DNA of 54,969 bases. Origin: Parabacteroides sp. Its GTDB lineage: Bacteria > Bacteroidota > Bacteroidia > Bacteroidales > Tannerellaceae. Of the stretch, positions 42,859 to 51,925 are shown piece after piece. The notes beneath the pieces were generated by a model. It was not told the DNA's origin. It worked only from the letters and a program-made list of their open reading frames with translations, and did not search any database. Location of the stretch: positions 1 through 54,969 of the forward strand of contig JAGBDR010000055.1 of the NCBI GenBank assembly GCA_017937385.1, written 5' to 3'. Each line of letters starts with the position of its first letter. Position 1 is the stretch's first letter. The position numbers and the translations under genes were made by a program.

Positions 42859-43611
42859 ATTTTTTAGCTGCGCCAAAAAATCATAGTCCGTCACATCGAT
42901 CTTGCAAGGGACAAGCGAAGCATAGCCACTGTCAAGCGCCAACGTGTCGTTGTCGGCATGGATCGGCTTGGCATTCTCAAAGGCACCGGCAAGCCAGAAC
43001 ACCGGTTCGCCGGCTGCGTTTTCTGACCGTTTGAACTCATTGGTCCAACGTCCGTCTGCCTGCCGGCACAGCTTCATTCCTTTTACATGCGGGATATTGG
43101 GAACGTTCAGATTCAGATATGTGCCATGCGGCAACCCTTCCTTCAGGACCCGCCGCGCAAGCATCCGCCCCAACCGGCAACTCTCGGTAAAATCGGCATC
43201 CGCATGATGATCCAAGAGCGACACGCCCATCGAAGGAATCCCGAACACGCATCCTTCGGCAGCCGCCCCCATCGTACCGGAATACTGGATGCAGATGGCA
43301 TGGTTGCCGCCATGATTGATCCCCGACACCAACAGGTCAGGCTCACGCTCCAGCACCTCGTTGATCGCCAGTTTCACACAATCGACCGGAGTTCCGGTAC
43401 AGCTATAAACCGTCAGCCCTTGTTCTTTCTTTACGAATGTATACTTGATCGGCACAAGCGAAGTGATCGCACTCGCCATACCCGAACGGGGCCCGTCGGG
43501 AGCAAACACCACAATATCTCCCAGATCCCGGAGGCACGCTGCCAACTCTTTTATCCCTTTGGCTTCAACGCCATCATCATTTGTAATCAGAATAAGCGGT
43601 CTATCGTTCAT
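42838..43611 (-). CDS. surE: 5'/3'-nucleotidase SurE
   Basis: 257 aa from the ATG at 43611 ([14 protein letters not shown]); the open frame upstream has no SurE features. Metal-dependent phosphatase of nucleoside monophosphates. Key parts: [11 protein letters not shown] with the Asp-Asp metal site, [14 protein letters not shown] with the Ser ligand, and [11 protein letters not shown] with the Asn ligand. The C-terminal tail NQWTIDN and the stop are encoded by the heptamer array, so the native end has probably been altered. Confidence 0.95.
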   Translation of the reverse strand: MNDRPLILITNDDGVEAKGIKELAACLRDLGDIVVFAPDGPRSGMASAITSLVPIKYTFVKKEQGLTVYSCTGTPVDCVKLAINEVLEREPDLLVSGINHGGNHAICIQYSGTMGAAAEGCVFGIPSMGVSLLDHHADADFTESCRLGRMLARRVLKEGLPHGTYLNLNVPNIPHVKGMKLCRQADGRWTNEFKRSENAAGEPVFWLAGAFENAKPIHADNDTLALDSGYASLVPCKIDVTDYDFLAQLKNQWTIDN

Positions 43612-43700
43612 CTTATCATGTTTATTTGTACACAAATATATACGCAAAATCCCAAAGTCCCCCGCCAGCTTCCAAGACTTTCTCTCGGCAAGGGAACAAA

Positions 43701-43788
43701 GTTCCATAAGCATGGAACTATATTCTCATGGGCATGAAACTAAATTCCCATAGGCATGGGACTAAAATCCCATAAGCATGAAACACGA
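43701..43788. repeat. Four-unit 22-bp palindromic array
   Basis: Units start at 43701, 43723, 43745 and 43767; each holds an 18-bp palindrome-like core such as GTTCCATAAGCATGGAAC plus a 4-bp spacer (TATA, TAAA, TAAA, ACGA). The core is clearly related to that at 25443-25530 (GTTYCATGCCYATGRAAC). Confidence 0.83.
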
Positions 43789-43828
43789 AGACGATGACGG
43801 AGGAAACAGACTTCCGTTACCGTCTTCC

Positions 43829-43895
43829 ATATAAAAAGCGCAGACTAACGCAGACTTATCCGTTATCGCCAATAACGTCTGCGTTACCCTGCGCT
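43829..43895 (-). terminator. Long-hairpin terminator of rprXY
   Basis: Three stacked stems pair symmetrically: AGCGCAG/CTGCGCT (43837-43843, 43889-43895), AACGCAGAC/GTCTGCGTT (43847-43855, 43877-43885) and GTTAT/ATAAC (43862-43866, 43872-43876). On minus it is followed by TTTTTAT. It lies 33 bp after the rprY stop. Confidence 0.85.
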
Positions 43896-43927
43896 CGCCC
43901 GACGCAGTTCACGTCCGGCCAATCCGA

Positions 43928-44659
43928 TTAAAGGACTTGGATCCCCTCTTCACGAGCAGCATCTTCTCCGGAAGGCGTGATCAGCTTGTAACCCTTGCCG
44001 TGGATATTGATGATTTCGATTTTCGAATCGTCTTTCAACAGTTTACGAAGTTTCGTAATATAAACATCCATGCTGCGGGCATTGAAGTAGTTATCGTCTA
44101 CCCAGATCGTCTTCAGTGCATAATTACGTTCCAAGATTTCATTTGCATGAGCGCAAAGGAGGCTCAGAAGTTCGCATTCCTTGGTTGTCAACTTCGTCAC
44201 CTTCTCGTCGATAGCCAATGTCTGTTTCTGCGTATCGAACAAGAATTTTCCTAACTTATAGAAAGGAACATCTTTCATCTTCTTGCCCTTCACGCGGCGC
44301 AAAATCGCTTCGATACGGAGCAAGAGCTCTTCCATACTGAAAGGCTTTGTCAGATAATCATCTGCACCGATCTTGAAACCTTCCAGAATATCTTCCTTCA
44401 TCGTCTTAGCCGTAAGGAAGATAATAGGGATATCAGAATTGACAGAACGGATTTCCTGCGCCAACGTGAAACCGTCTTTTTTCGGCATCATCACGTCAAG
44501 TACGCAAAGATCGTATTTACCCTTGGTGAAACCTTTGTAACCGGCTTCTCCGTCGGAGAAGAGATCAGTCACATACCCTTTTGCCTGTAAGTATTCTCTC
44601 AACAGCATACCCAGGTTCTCGTCGTCTTCGCAAAAGAAGATTTTCAGTTTTTCTTCCAT
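43928..44659 (-). CDS. rprY: OmpR-family response regulator (RprY-like)
   Basis: 243 aa. Receiver domain (about 5-120) with acidic pair E11-D12-D13, phospho-acceptor Asp55 in CVLDVMMPKKDGF, Thr83 and Lys105 in DYLTKPF. C-terminal winged helix (about 135-232) with TTKECELLSLLCAHANEIL and YITKLRKLLKDD. It pairs with the kinase gene 2 nt upstream. The pair closely resembles RprX/RprY first described from Bacteroides fragilis; the regulated genes in this organism are unknown. Confidence 0.93.
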   Translation of the reverse strand: MEEKLKIFFCEDDENLGMLLREYLQAKGYVTDLFSDGEAGYKGFTKGKYDLCVLDVMMPKKDGFTLAQEIRSVNSDIPIIFLTAKTMKEDILEGFKIGADDYLTKPFSMEELLLRIEAILRRVKGKKMKDVPFYKLGKFLFDTQKQTLAIDEKVTKLTTKECELLSLLCAHANEILERNYALKTIWVDDNYFNARSMDVYITKLRKLLKDDSKIEIINIHGKGYKLITPSGEDAAREEGIQVL

Positions 44660-44661
44660 AA

Positions 44662-46215
44662 CTAACTTTTTATAAGAGGTAAAGTAATAATAAATTTTGT
44701 TCCTACATTGCCGGAGCCCGATTCGGCACGGATCGTGCCTTTATGGTCCTCCACTATTTTGCGGACGTAAGCAAGTCCGAGTCCGAACCCTTTTACGTCG
44801 TGCACATTACCTGTCGGTACGCGGAAGAAACGATCGAATACTTTCTTGAGGTATTCTTTCTTGATTCCGATACCGTTGTCCTCGATCGATACCAACAACT
44901 TGCCGTTCTCGTTCCACGTGCGGCACATCAGCGTCAACGGCACTTCAAGGCGGCGATACTTCACGGCATTGTCCAACAGGTTGAACAATACGTTCGTGAT
45001 GTGCATCTCATCCACATAGATCCCCGAATCTTCCGCCTGCAAGTCGATATCGATCGTACCGCCATATTTCTCGACCTTCAGGGCGAACGTGTTGGCTACG
45101 CCTGCCAGCAAATCATTCGCATCCACTTCTTTCAGTTTAAGGGCCGCTTTCTGCCGTTCAAACAGCGACATCTGCAACACCTTTTCCACCAGGAATCCCA
45201 GTCGCTTCGTCTCGTCGTTGATCACGCCCGATATATGCTTGAAGACGTCGGGGCTCTTCGTGATGTCCGAATCCTTCAACATCTGCGCGGCAAGCGAGAT
45301 GGTCGAAACCGGCGTCTTCAGTTCGTGCGTCATATTGTTGATAAAATCGTTCTTCATTTCCGAAAGCTTCTTCTGGCGGAACACGATATAAATGGTAAAG
45401 ATAAACGTCACCAAAAGTATCAGCGAGAAGAGGATCGACGGCACGATAAATGTGACAGAACTCGAAATATAATCTCCCTTTGTCGGGAAATACACCTTCA
45501 GGTAATTCTGTTTCGAAGGAGGATCGTTAGGGAACAACACCTGTTGGATCACGTCCGACACGGGAGGAATATCCCCATTCTGATAGACGATCTTTCCGTC
45601 TTTATTAATAACAGCAAAGACAAATGGCAGGTTTAATCCGTTGTTAACAAATTCTGATTTTAAGTAATTATTCAGCTTTTTAAAATCGATCCGTTCTTCG
45701 ATCGGTTTCAGATTTGCCGTCTGCAGGATGTTCAAGATCACTTCGTTCAACAATCCGCTCTGATACTGGTAGCGATGCTTCAACGCCTGCTGCAAGTCCT
45801 TGGATGTACGGACGATACTGTTGGGGACCTTGTTGCTGCCCAACGAAGGGAGCGGCTCTATCTTCCGGGTCCGGATATCACTCTGGAACTCGATGTGTTC
45901 GACCGTCCCGTCCGAATTGGTGAACTGCATCCGGTATTTTTTCTGGGTAACCATCTCGTCGGCAAGATTACCTCCGCCACTTTGATACAAGTAGTTGTTC
46001 GCTTCCTCGCGGCTCAGATCTTCCTCCAAATAGCGGCTCGTCTCATCTAATTCCAAGTTCTTCGAGACTTGGTGCATGGAACGTTTGACAGTTTCATTGA
46101 ACTGCTCACTACTTTTTTTCAGGATAATACTGACATACTGCACCTGCAAAAAGAGCAAACCGGCAAAGGCAAAAGCCATCACCACCGCAAGCAACCAAAT
46201 CGTAGACTTCCTCAT
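44662..46215 (-). CDS. rprX: Sensor histidine kinase (RprX-like)
   Basis: 517 aa. TM1 at about 5-27, a periplasmic sensor region of about 220 residues, TM2 at about 253-278, then the kinase core: H-box FINNMTHELKTPVSTISL with His297, N-box VLFNLLDNAVKYRR, G1 ISIEDNGIGIKKEYL and G2 FGLGLAYVRKI. No HAMP domain is evident between TM2 and the H-box. Autophosphorylates and passes phosphate to RprY. Transcribed ahead of rprY, ending at the long terminator. Confidence 0.93.
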   Translation of the reverse strand: MRKSTIWLLAVVMAFAFAGLLFLQVQYVSIILKKSSEQFNETVKRSMHQVSKNLELDETSRYLEEDLSREEANNYLYQSGGGNLADEMVTQKKYRMQFTNSDGTVEHIEFQSDIRTRKIEPLPSLGSNKVPNSIVRTSKDLQQALKHRYQYQSGLLNEVILNILQTANLKPIEERIDFKKLNNYLKSEFVNNGLNLPFVFAVINKDGKIVYQNGDIPPVSDVIQQVLFPNDPPSKQNYLKVYFPTKGDYISSSVTFIVPSILFSLILLVTFIFTIYIVFRQKKLSEMKNDFINNMTHELKTPVSTISLAAQMLKDSDITKSPDVFKHISGVINDETKRLGFLVEKVLQMSLFERQKAALKLKEVDANDLLAGVANTFALKVEKYGGTIDIDLQAEDSGIYVDEMHITNVLFNLLDNAVKYRRLEVPLTLMCRTWNENGKLLVSIEDNGIGIKKEYLKKVFDRFFRVPTGNVHDVKGFGLGLAYVRKIVEDHKGTIRAESGSGNVGTKFIITLPLIKS

Positions 46216-46529
46216 ATCAATAAATCTCTCGTTTTAATATCGCAAATAACGCGTCTTTTAATTTAATATTTACACAAAAAAAGTAAAAACAGAATATCAG
46301 TTATGTTAAAAATATATTACCAAATAAAGACTATTCTCCTTATATCTGTTTTTAAACTAAAGTTTTACCGTTCTCCAAAGGTCTATTACCTGACCTTATA
46401 CGTTCCGTACTAATTAATAAGAACAAAAACACAACGCGAATTGTTGCAGCCGGTACTCAAAAACTTTTCCCGAAAGTATTGACATTTAATTATTAACTCT
46501 ATCTTTGTCTTTTGTAAGAGTTTCGTAAA
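46216..46529. other. Divergent promoter region rprX / glsA
   Basis: AT-rich with no coding sequence. Carries the glsA promoter on plus; the rprX promoter on minus could not be pinned down. Confidence 0.5.
46479..46507 (+). promoter_or_regulatory. glsA promoter
   Basis: TTG (46479-46481), 18 bp, TATCTTTG (46500-46507). Start near 46514, leader about 16 nt. Confidence 0.65.
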
Positions 46530-47354
46530 ATGACACAAGAAAGCATTACACAGATAGACATCAGACAGGTATTACAGCAAAAGGCGCCTTCGGCTGCCCG
46601 CAAGATACCCGGCTTTGTGGTCGACTATCTGATCCGTACGGTTCATCAGGATGAACTGAACGACATCCTCCGCCGGTATCACGACAAAGACGGAGTCGCG
46701 TTCATGCAAGAACTGATCGGATATTTCGACTTGAATCTGGAGCTGGTCCATGAAGAGCATATTCCTGTCGCAGGACGGTACATATTCGCCTCCAACCATC
46801 CGTTAGGCGGACTGGACGGGATTTGCCTGTCGGCCATTATCGGCAGACGTTTCGACGGGAAGATCCGCTATTTGGTGAATGACTTGTTGCTCTACCTGCC
46901 TAATCTGAGATCGATCTTCGTCCCCATCAACAAACACGGGGCACAGGGGAAAAAGAACGCCGAGCTGATCGAAGAGGCATACGCTTCGGACAACCAGATC
47001 ATCACATTCCCCGCCGGCTTGTGTTCACGCAGACAAAACGGGAAGATACAAGATACCGAATGGAAGAAGTCATTCATCCAAAAGGCCGTACAATACAAAC
47101 GGGATGTCGTGCCGGTCTTTTTCGAAGGGCGTAACTCCAACTTTTTCTACCGTCTCGCCAACCTGCGGAAAGCCTTGGGCATACGGATGAATTACGAAAT
47201 GATCTACCTGCCCGACGAGATGTTCAAAAGCAAACACAAGACATACCGGGTCCATTTCGGGAAACCGATCCCCTGGCAAACCTTCGACAACAGCCGTAAA
47301 CCGACCGAGTGGGCTGCGTGGATGAAGGAAGTGGTCTATAACCTAAAGAAATAA
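46530..47354 (+). CDS. glsA: Glycine-lipid O-acyltransferase (PlsC-like)
   Basis: 274 aa with the acyltransferase HX4D motif in SNHPLGGLDGICLSA near residues 90-104 and a later substrate-binding segment ITFPAGLCSRRQNGK. It is followed by an OlsB-like N-acyltransferase gene at 13 nt. This order and pairing match the Bacteroides thetaiotaomicron glsA/glsB genes, which make glycine lipids, with GlsA adding the second acyl chain to N-acyl-3-hydroxy-fatty-acyl glycine. An ordinary 1-acyl-glycerol-phosphate acyltransferase is the alternative; the linkage favours glycine lipids. Confidence 0.86.
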   Translation: MTQESITQIDIRQVLQQKAPSAARKIPGFVVDYLIRTVHQDELNDILRRYHDKDGVAFMQELIGYFDLNLELVHEEHIPVAGRYIFASNHPLGGLDGICLSAIIGRRFDGKIRYLVNDLLLYLPNLRSIFVPINKHGAQGKKNAELIEEAYASDNQIITFPAGLCSRRQNGKIQDTEWKKSFIQKAVQYKRDVVPVFFEGRNSNFFYRLANLRKALGIRMNYEMIYLPDEMFKSKHKTYRVHFGKPIPWQTFDNSRKPTEWAAWMKEVVYNLKK

Positions 47355-47367
47355 TTGATTTTACTAT

Positions 47368-48345
47368 ATGCAAGACATTATCAAACCGATTGACCGTGCT
47401 CTCCTGAAAGCTGAACTGACAGAGGACAAGAAGCTGCGGAGGACCAACAAATCCAATAACGAAATATATATCGTCACGGCCCACGACTCTCCCAACGTCA
47501 TGCAAGAGATCGGACGGCTCAGGGAAATCGCTTTCCGGTACTACGGAGGCGGGACCGGCTTTCCGGTCGATATCGACGAGTACGACACGATGGACGATGC
47601 ATACCGCCAGCTGATCGTATGGAGTCCTGAAGATGAACAGATTTTAGGCGGCTACCGCTTCCTCTGCGGCTCGGATGTAAAATTCGACGAGGCCGGCAAA
47701 CCGGTTTTAGCTACATCCCATCTGTTCAATTTCTCCGATACGTTCAAGAAAGATTATTTGCCGTACACAGTCGAATTGGGCCGTTCGTTCGTGACGCTGG
47801 AATACCAGTCAACCCGCAGCGGCAACGCGAAAGGGCTGTTCGTGCTGGATAATCTTTGGGACGGCTTGGGAGCTCTTTCCGTCGTAGACCCCAGTTTGCA
47901 ATACTATTTCGGAAAAGTGACGATGTATAACACCTACAACTCCGAAGCCCGCAACATGATCCTGTATTTCCTGAACATGCACTTCCCCGACCCGGACAAA
48001 CTGATCACTCCAGTCTGCCCGCTGGAAACAGGCACAGACCTGAAAAAGATGCAGGAGCTTTTCAAGTATGACAACTTCAAGGACAATTATAAGGTGTTGA
48101 ACCAGGAGGTCCGCAAGTTCGGCATCAACGTGCCTCCATTGGTCAATGCGTACATGAGCCTCTCTCCTAAGATGCGCGTGTTCGGCACGGCGATCAACCA
48201 TGAGTTTGGTGAAGTGGAAGAGACCGGCATCCTGATTGCCATCAACGAAATCTTGGAAGAGAAGAAGAAACGCCATATCGAAACCTACCTGAACGAGGAG
48301 GGCAAATCGGCCGATCTGATACGCAAGACTGACATTTCCGATTGA
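47368..48345 (+). CDS. glsB: Glycine N-acyltransferase (GNAT/OlsB-like)
   Basis: 325 aa with an acyltransferase-type GNAT fold: LREIAFRYYGGGTGFPVDID near 50-70, ILGGYRFLCGSDV near 90, and VELGRSFVTLEYQSTRSG near 137-154 are typical of OlsB/hemolysin-like N-acyltransferases. In the glycine-lipid pathway GlsB joins a 3-hydroxy fatty acid to glycine, the first step. It is coupled to the upstream glsA gene. Annotated in many genomes simply as GNAT or putative hemolysin. Confidence 0.87.
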   Translation: MQDIIKPIDRALLKAELTEDKKLRRTNKSNNEIYIVTAHDSPNVMQEIGRLREIAFRYYGGGTGFPVDIDEYDTMDDAYRQLIVWSPEDEQILGGYRFLCGSDVKFDEAGKPVLATSHLFNFSDTFKKDYLPYTVELGRSFVTLEYQSTRSGNAKGLFVLDNLWDGLGALSVVDPSLQYYFGKVTMYNTYNSEARNMILYFLNMHFPDPDKLITPVCPLETGTDLKKMQELFKYDNFKDNYKVLNQEVRKFGINVPPLVNAYMSLSPKMRVFGTAINHEFGEVEETGILIAINEILEEKKKRHIETYLNEEGKSADLIRKTDISD

Positions 48346-48359
48346 CAACATATTATCCC

Positions 48360-51236
48360 ATGAAAATAATAACGACATTAGCCGGCTTGTTACTTTGCCT
48401 GACCCTTTGCGGACAGACGGAAAGACAGACTGTGAAAAAACCGAAGTTTTCAGGCTATCTGTTCGCCTATTTCGAAGGCAGCGGAGACGAAAAACTACAG
48501 GAACAGTTGCGTTTCGCTGTGAGTGAAGACGCAAAAAATTGGTATGCATTAAATGGTAACCGTCCAATTATCGCAAGTGACAGTATCAGCGAGAGCGGTG
48601 GCATTCGCGACCCGCATATCCTGAGAGGCGAAGACGATGCGTTCTACATCGTGGCAACAGACATGATGACGGCAAAGAACGGATGGAAAGAGAATCCGGG
48701 TATTGTGCTGATGCGCTCTACCGACCTCGTCAATTGGTCGCATACGAAAATCAACTTAGGAAAGGATTGGTCGGCATTCTCTGATGCCTACTGGGTATGG
48801 GCTCCGCAGACTATTTACGACCACAAGGCACGTAAATATATGATATATTTCACTTTACAACGTACAGGCGATAACAGACAATCGCTCATCACTTACTATG
48901 CCTATGCCAACCGTGACTTCACGGCTTTCGAAAGCGAACCCCAACCGCTCTTCTCTGCCCAATACGGCAGTATTGACAACGATATCATTTACAAGGATGG
49001 GACTTATCATCTTTTTTACAAAGGGAACACTAAGGATAAAAACGGCAAGGAGATAAAGAATGGTATTCAGCAGGCTGTATCAAAGAACCTGAGAGGCGCA
49101 TGGAAAGAAAATTTCAACTATCTGGATGCTTATGCCGGCACAGAGACACACGTAGAAGGCAGTAGCGTCTTTCCTCTTCACGACGGTAGCGGACAATGGA
49201 TATTGATGTACGACCTTTATGGTAGCGGACGTTACGAATACCAGACCTCAAAGGATTTGGTGAACTTCACAAAAGAGCCGCAGTCTTTTCGTAAAGATTT
49301 TTCCCCTCGCCACGGCTCCGTCATATCTGTAACACAGGATGAATTGGAGCGTATGCAACAAAAATGGGGCTATGTGTTGACCCATACATTTGAGAGCAAC
49401 GGTAATCCTATCATCCGCAACAAACATACGGCTGATCCGGCGGTGCTTGTTGAAAATGACACCCTTTGGCTTTTTGCCGGACACGACATGCAAGGCGGCC
49501 AGAATGACTATGTGATGAAAGATTGGTTGCTCTACTCGACAACAGATATGCGTCATTGGACTGAACATCCTTCTCCTTTGCATATCGATGCATTCAAATG
49601 GGCAAAGAGCAAACAGGCCTATGCCGGACACGTCGCCAAGCGCAATGGCAAATATTATTGGTATGTCTCGACAAACTGGTGTGGTATCGGTGTAGCTGTG
49701 AGCGACAAGATTACTGGCCCGTATAAGGATGCACTCGGAAAGCCGCTACTTACCAATGAAGACTGTTTTGCCTCGAAACATAATTGGGCTTGTATCGATC
49801 CGGCCATTTTCATTGACGATGACGGTACGCCTTATATTTTCTGGGGAAACGGTCAATGTTATTATGCCAAACTGAAAGATAATATGCTTGAGATTGACGG
49901 AGAGATCAAGCAAATAGAGGTACCTCGTTTCACTGAAGCTCCTTGGGTACACAAGTATCAAGGCAAGTACTATCTGACCTACGCGACAGAATGGCCGGAA
50001 AAAATCGCCTACGCCATGGCAGACAACATCGGTGGCCCATACGAACATAAAGGTATTATCAGCGAGATGGCCGGCAATTCGAATACGACTCACCCGGCAA
50101 TCGTCAAATTCCGCGACCGTTGGTTGTTTTTCTCCCACAATGGAGGATTGCCGAACGGAACAAGCTATAGCCGCTCAGTCATTGCCGAGCCGTTGTATTA
50201 TAATCCTGACGGCTCTATCCGTAACATTCCGCCTACAGCCGAGGGAGTAAGTGAAATAACGAAGATGGGAGCTTATGTAATGGTTTATCACAAAGATTCC
50301 GACCACAGTCTGCATATGGCACTGAGTCGCGACGGCTATTCATGGAAAGCGGTGAATGGCGACCGTGCTGTGGTCAGCGGTGATACCATTGCACAGCAAC
50401 GAGGCATCCGTGACCCTCATATTTATCGTGCACCTGATGGCACTTTCTATATAGTGGCTACCGACCTGCATATCTTCGCCCAACGCGAAGGGCTGCGTTC
50501 CACCGAATGGGAACGTGACGGCACGGAATACGGTTGGGGAAACAACCGGGGACTGGTATTGATGAAGTCACGCGATCTTATCCATTGGACGCACACCGTT
50601 TGTCGTATCGACAAGACTTTCCCCGAGCATTTCGGCAATCTGGGATGTGCTTGGGCGCCAGAGACAATCCATGACCCAGAGGAAGAACGGTTGATGGTAT
50701 ATTTCACTATCCGGCCGACAGGAAAAGGCAAGACCAAACTGTACTACTCTTATGCCAATAATGACTTCACCGGTTTGGAGACAGAACCGCAGTTGCTCTT
50801 TGAATATCCCGACGAGGAGGTTCAGATTCTTGATGCCGACATTATCCCTATGCCTGACGGCCGTTACTGCATGACTTATTGTTCACAGGATGGTCCCGCC
50901 GGAATCAAAATGGCTATTTCCAACCACATCAACCGAGGCTATAAATATCAACCGTTGCAAATTGACGCCGAGAAAGGTTCATGTGAAGCTCCGACGATGT
51001 ACAAGTTGATCGGTCAAGACCGCTGGCTGTTGATGTATGACATCTTCTCGATCAATCCTCACAATTTCGGCTTCATGGAAACTACAGATTTCAAGACTTT
51101 CCGCCATTTGGGCCATTTCGGAGAAGGCGGTACGAAACGAGACGGCTTCTCCGAACAAAAGCATGGAGCGGTCACTCAGATAACGGAAGAAGAGGCACAG
51201 CGTCTGGAAGATTATTGGAAGGAAAAATCAAAATAA
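48360..51236 (+). CDS. Three-propeller GH43-type glycosidase
   Basis: 958 aa from the ATG at 48360; an in-frame TTG at 48342 overlaps glsB. Signal peptide about 1-18. Three five-bladed propellers follow: about 30-339, 340-630 and 639-952. The outer two are clear duplicates (GIRDPHILRGEDDAFYIVAT versus GIRDPHIYRAPDGTFYIVAT), while the middle one is a distinct GH43 type (TADPAVLVENDTLWLFAG, CIDPAIFIDDDGTPYIFWGN). Each keeps candidate Asp-Asp-Glu acids. GH43 enzymes act mainly on arabinan or xylan side chains; specificity here is unknown. It starts 14 nt after glsB, so it may share that transcript. Confidence 0.88.
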   Translation: MKIITTLAGLLLCLTLCGQTERQTVKKPKFSGYLFAYFEGSGDEKLQEQLRFAVSEDAKNWYALNGNRPIIASDSISESGGIRDPHILRGEDDAFYIVATDMMTAKNGWKENPGIVLMRSTDLVNWSHTKINLGKDWSAFSDAYWVWAPQTIYDHKARKYMIYFTLQRTGDNRQSLITYYAYANRDFTAFESEPQPLFSAQYGSIDNDIIYKDGTYHLFYKGNTKDKNGKEIKNGIQQAVSKNLRGAWKENFNYLDAYAGTETHVEGSSVFPLHDGSGQWILMYDLYGSGRYEYQTSKDLVNFTKEPQSFRKDFSPRHGSVISVTQDELERMQQKWGYVLTHTFESNGNPIIRNKHTADPAVLVENDTLWLFAGHDMQGGQNDYVMKDWLLYSTTDMRHWTEHPSPLHIDAFKWAKSKQAYAGHVAKRNGKYYWYVSTNWCGIGVAVSDKITGPYKDALGKPLLTNEDCFASKHNWACIDPAIFIDDDGTPYIFWGNGQCYYAKLKDNMLEIDGEIKQIEVPRFTEAPWVHKYQGKYYLTYATEWPEKIAYAMADNIGGPYEHKGIISEMAGNSNTTHPAIVKFRDRWLFFSHNGGLPNGTSYSRSVIAEPLYYNPDGSIRNIPPTAEGVSEITKMGAYVMVYHKDSDHSLHMALSRDGYSWKAVNGDRAVVSGDTIAQQRGIRDPHIYRAPDGTFYIVATDLHIFAQREGLRSTEWERDGTEYGWGNNRGLVLMKSRDLIHWTHTVCRIDKTFPEHFGNLGCAWAPETIHDPEEERLMVYFTIRPTGKGKTKLYYSYANNDFTGLETEPQLLFEYPDEEVQILDADIIPMPDGRYCMTYCSQDGPAGIKMAISNHINRGYKYQPLQIDAEKGSCEAPTMYKLIGQDRWLLMYDIFSINPHNFGFMETTDFKTFRHLGHFGEGGTKRDGFSEQKHGAVTQITEEEAQRLEDYWKEKSK

Positions 51237-51257
51237 AGGCACATCAAAATTGCCTCT

Positions 51258-51842
51258 CTACTCCTCGTTCTTCTGCTTTTTCCATTCGACGGCTATCTCT
51301 TCGAGTGCGTCGTACCATTCTTTTCCGAAACGGCGGATCAACGGCTCCTTCAGGAACTTATAGACCGGGAGCGCTTCTTTCTTACCCAATATTTCTGCGA
51401 CCTTGCAAATTTCCCAACGATGATAGTTAACCGCTTCAAAAGTGTCATATTTCTCTACCCGGATCGGGTAAAGATGGCAGGAGACCGGTTTGTAGAAAGA
51501 GAGTTTGCCCTCCCGATAAGCCTTCTCTACCGCACATTTGCAAGTTCCGTCCGCATCGTAACAGGTAAAAACGCAATCCTTGCCATTTACAATGGAGGTT
51601 ACTAAGTCACCCTCTTCATCAATATAGGCAACGCCTTGTTTCTTGATGATCTCCCGGGCTTTCGGCGACAGGTCATCCCAAATGACCGGAAGAGCTTTTT
51701 CCAACTCGCCCACTTCGTCTTCCTGCAAAGGTGCGCCAGAATCACCTTCCACGCAGCAAATACCTTTACAATGTGACAGATCACACAAAAACTGGCGCTC
51801 AAGAACGTCGAGGCTGACTAAGGTATTATCTATTTGTATCAC
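51258..51842 (-). CDS. DUF3109 Cys-rich protein
   Basis: 194 aa, cytosolic. Cys20, Cys25, Cys29 and Cys30 (CDLSHCKGICC) plus later cysteines in DCVFTCYDADGTCKCAVEK, VSCHLYPIRV and WEICKVA suggest a metal or Fe-S site like that of YkgJ-type CxxCxxCC proteins. DUF3109 is widespread in Bacteroidetes with no known function. Converges with the GH43 gene with 21 nt between. It precedes nothing on minus but a spacer to the rest of the window; gpmI lies upstream. Confidence 0.88.
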   Translation of the reverse strand: MIQIDNTLVSLDVLERQFLCDLSHCKGICCVEGDSGAPLQEDEVGELEKALPVIWDDLSPKAREIIKKQGVAYIDEEGDLVTSIVNGKDCVFTCYDADGTCKCAVEKAYREGKLSFYKPVSCHLYPIRVEKYDTFEAVNYHRWEICKVAEILGKKEALPVYKFLKEPLIRRFGKEWYDALEEIAVEWKKQKNEE

Positions 51843-51857
51843 GATGAAAGAAATTAC

Positions 51858-51924
51858 GATTTATGATTTTTGATTTATGATTTATGTTTTTTATGCATAA
51901 ATCATAAATCAAAAATCATAAATC
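51858..51924. repeat. Perfect 29-bp inverted AATCATA array
   Basis: Left arm 51858-51886 and right arm 51896-51924 are exact reverse complements over 29 bp, with a 9-bp spacer. Each is four heptamer-type units, and both carry the same variant unit (TTTTTGA in place of TTTATGA). It fills the whole gap between the gpmI stop and the DUF3109 start. Confidence 0.9.
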
Positions 51925-51925
51925 C

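Larger units (their letters stand above)
43612..43927. other. Intergenic region with 22-bp array and terminator
   Basis: Contains the 22-bp array (43701-43788) and the long rprXY terminator hairpin (43837-43895). No coding sequence seen. Confidence 0.6.
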
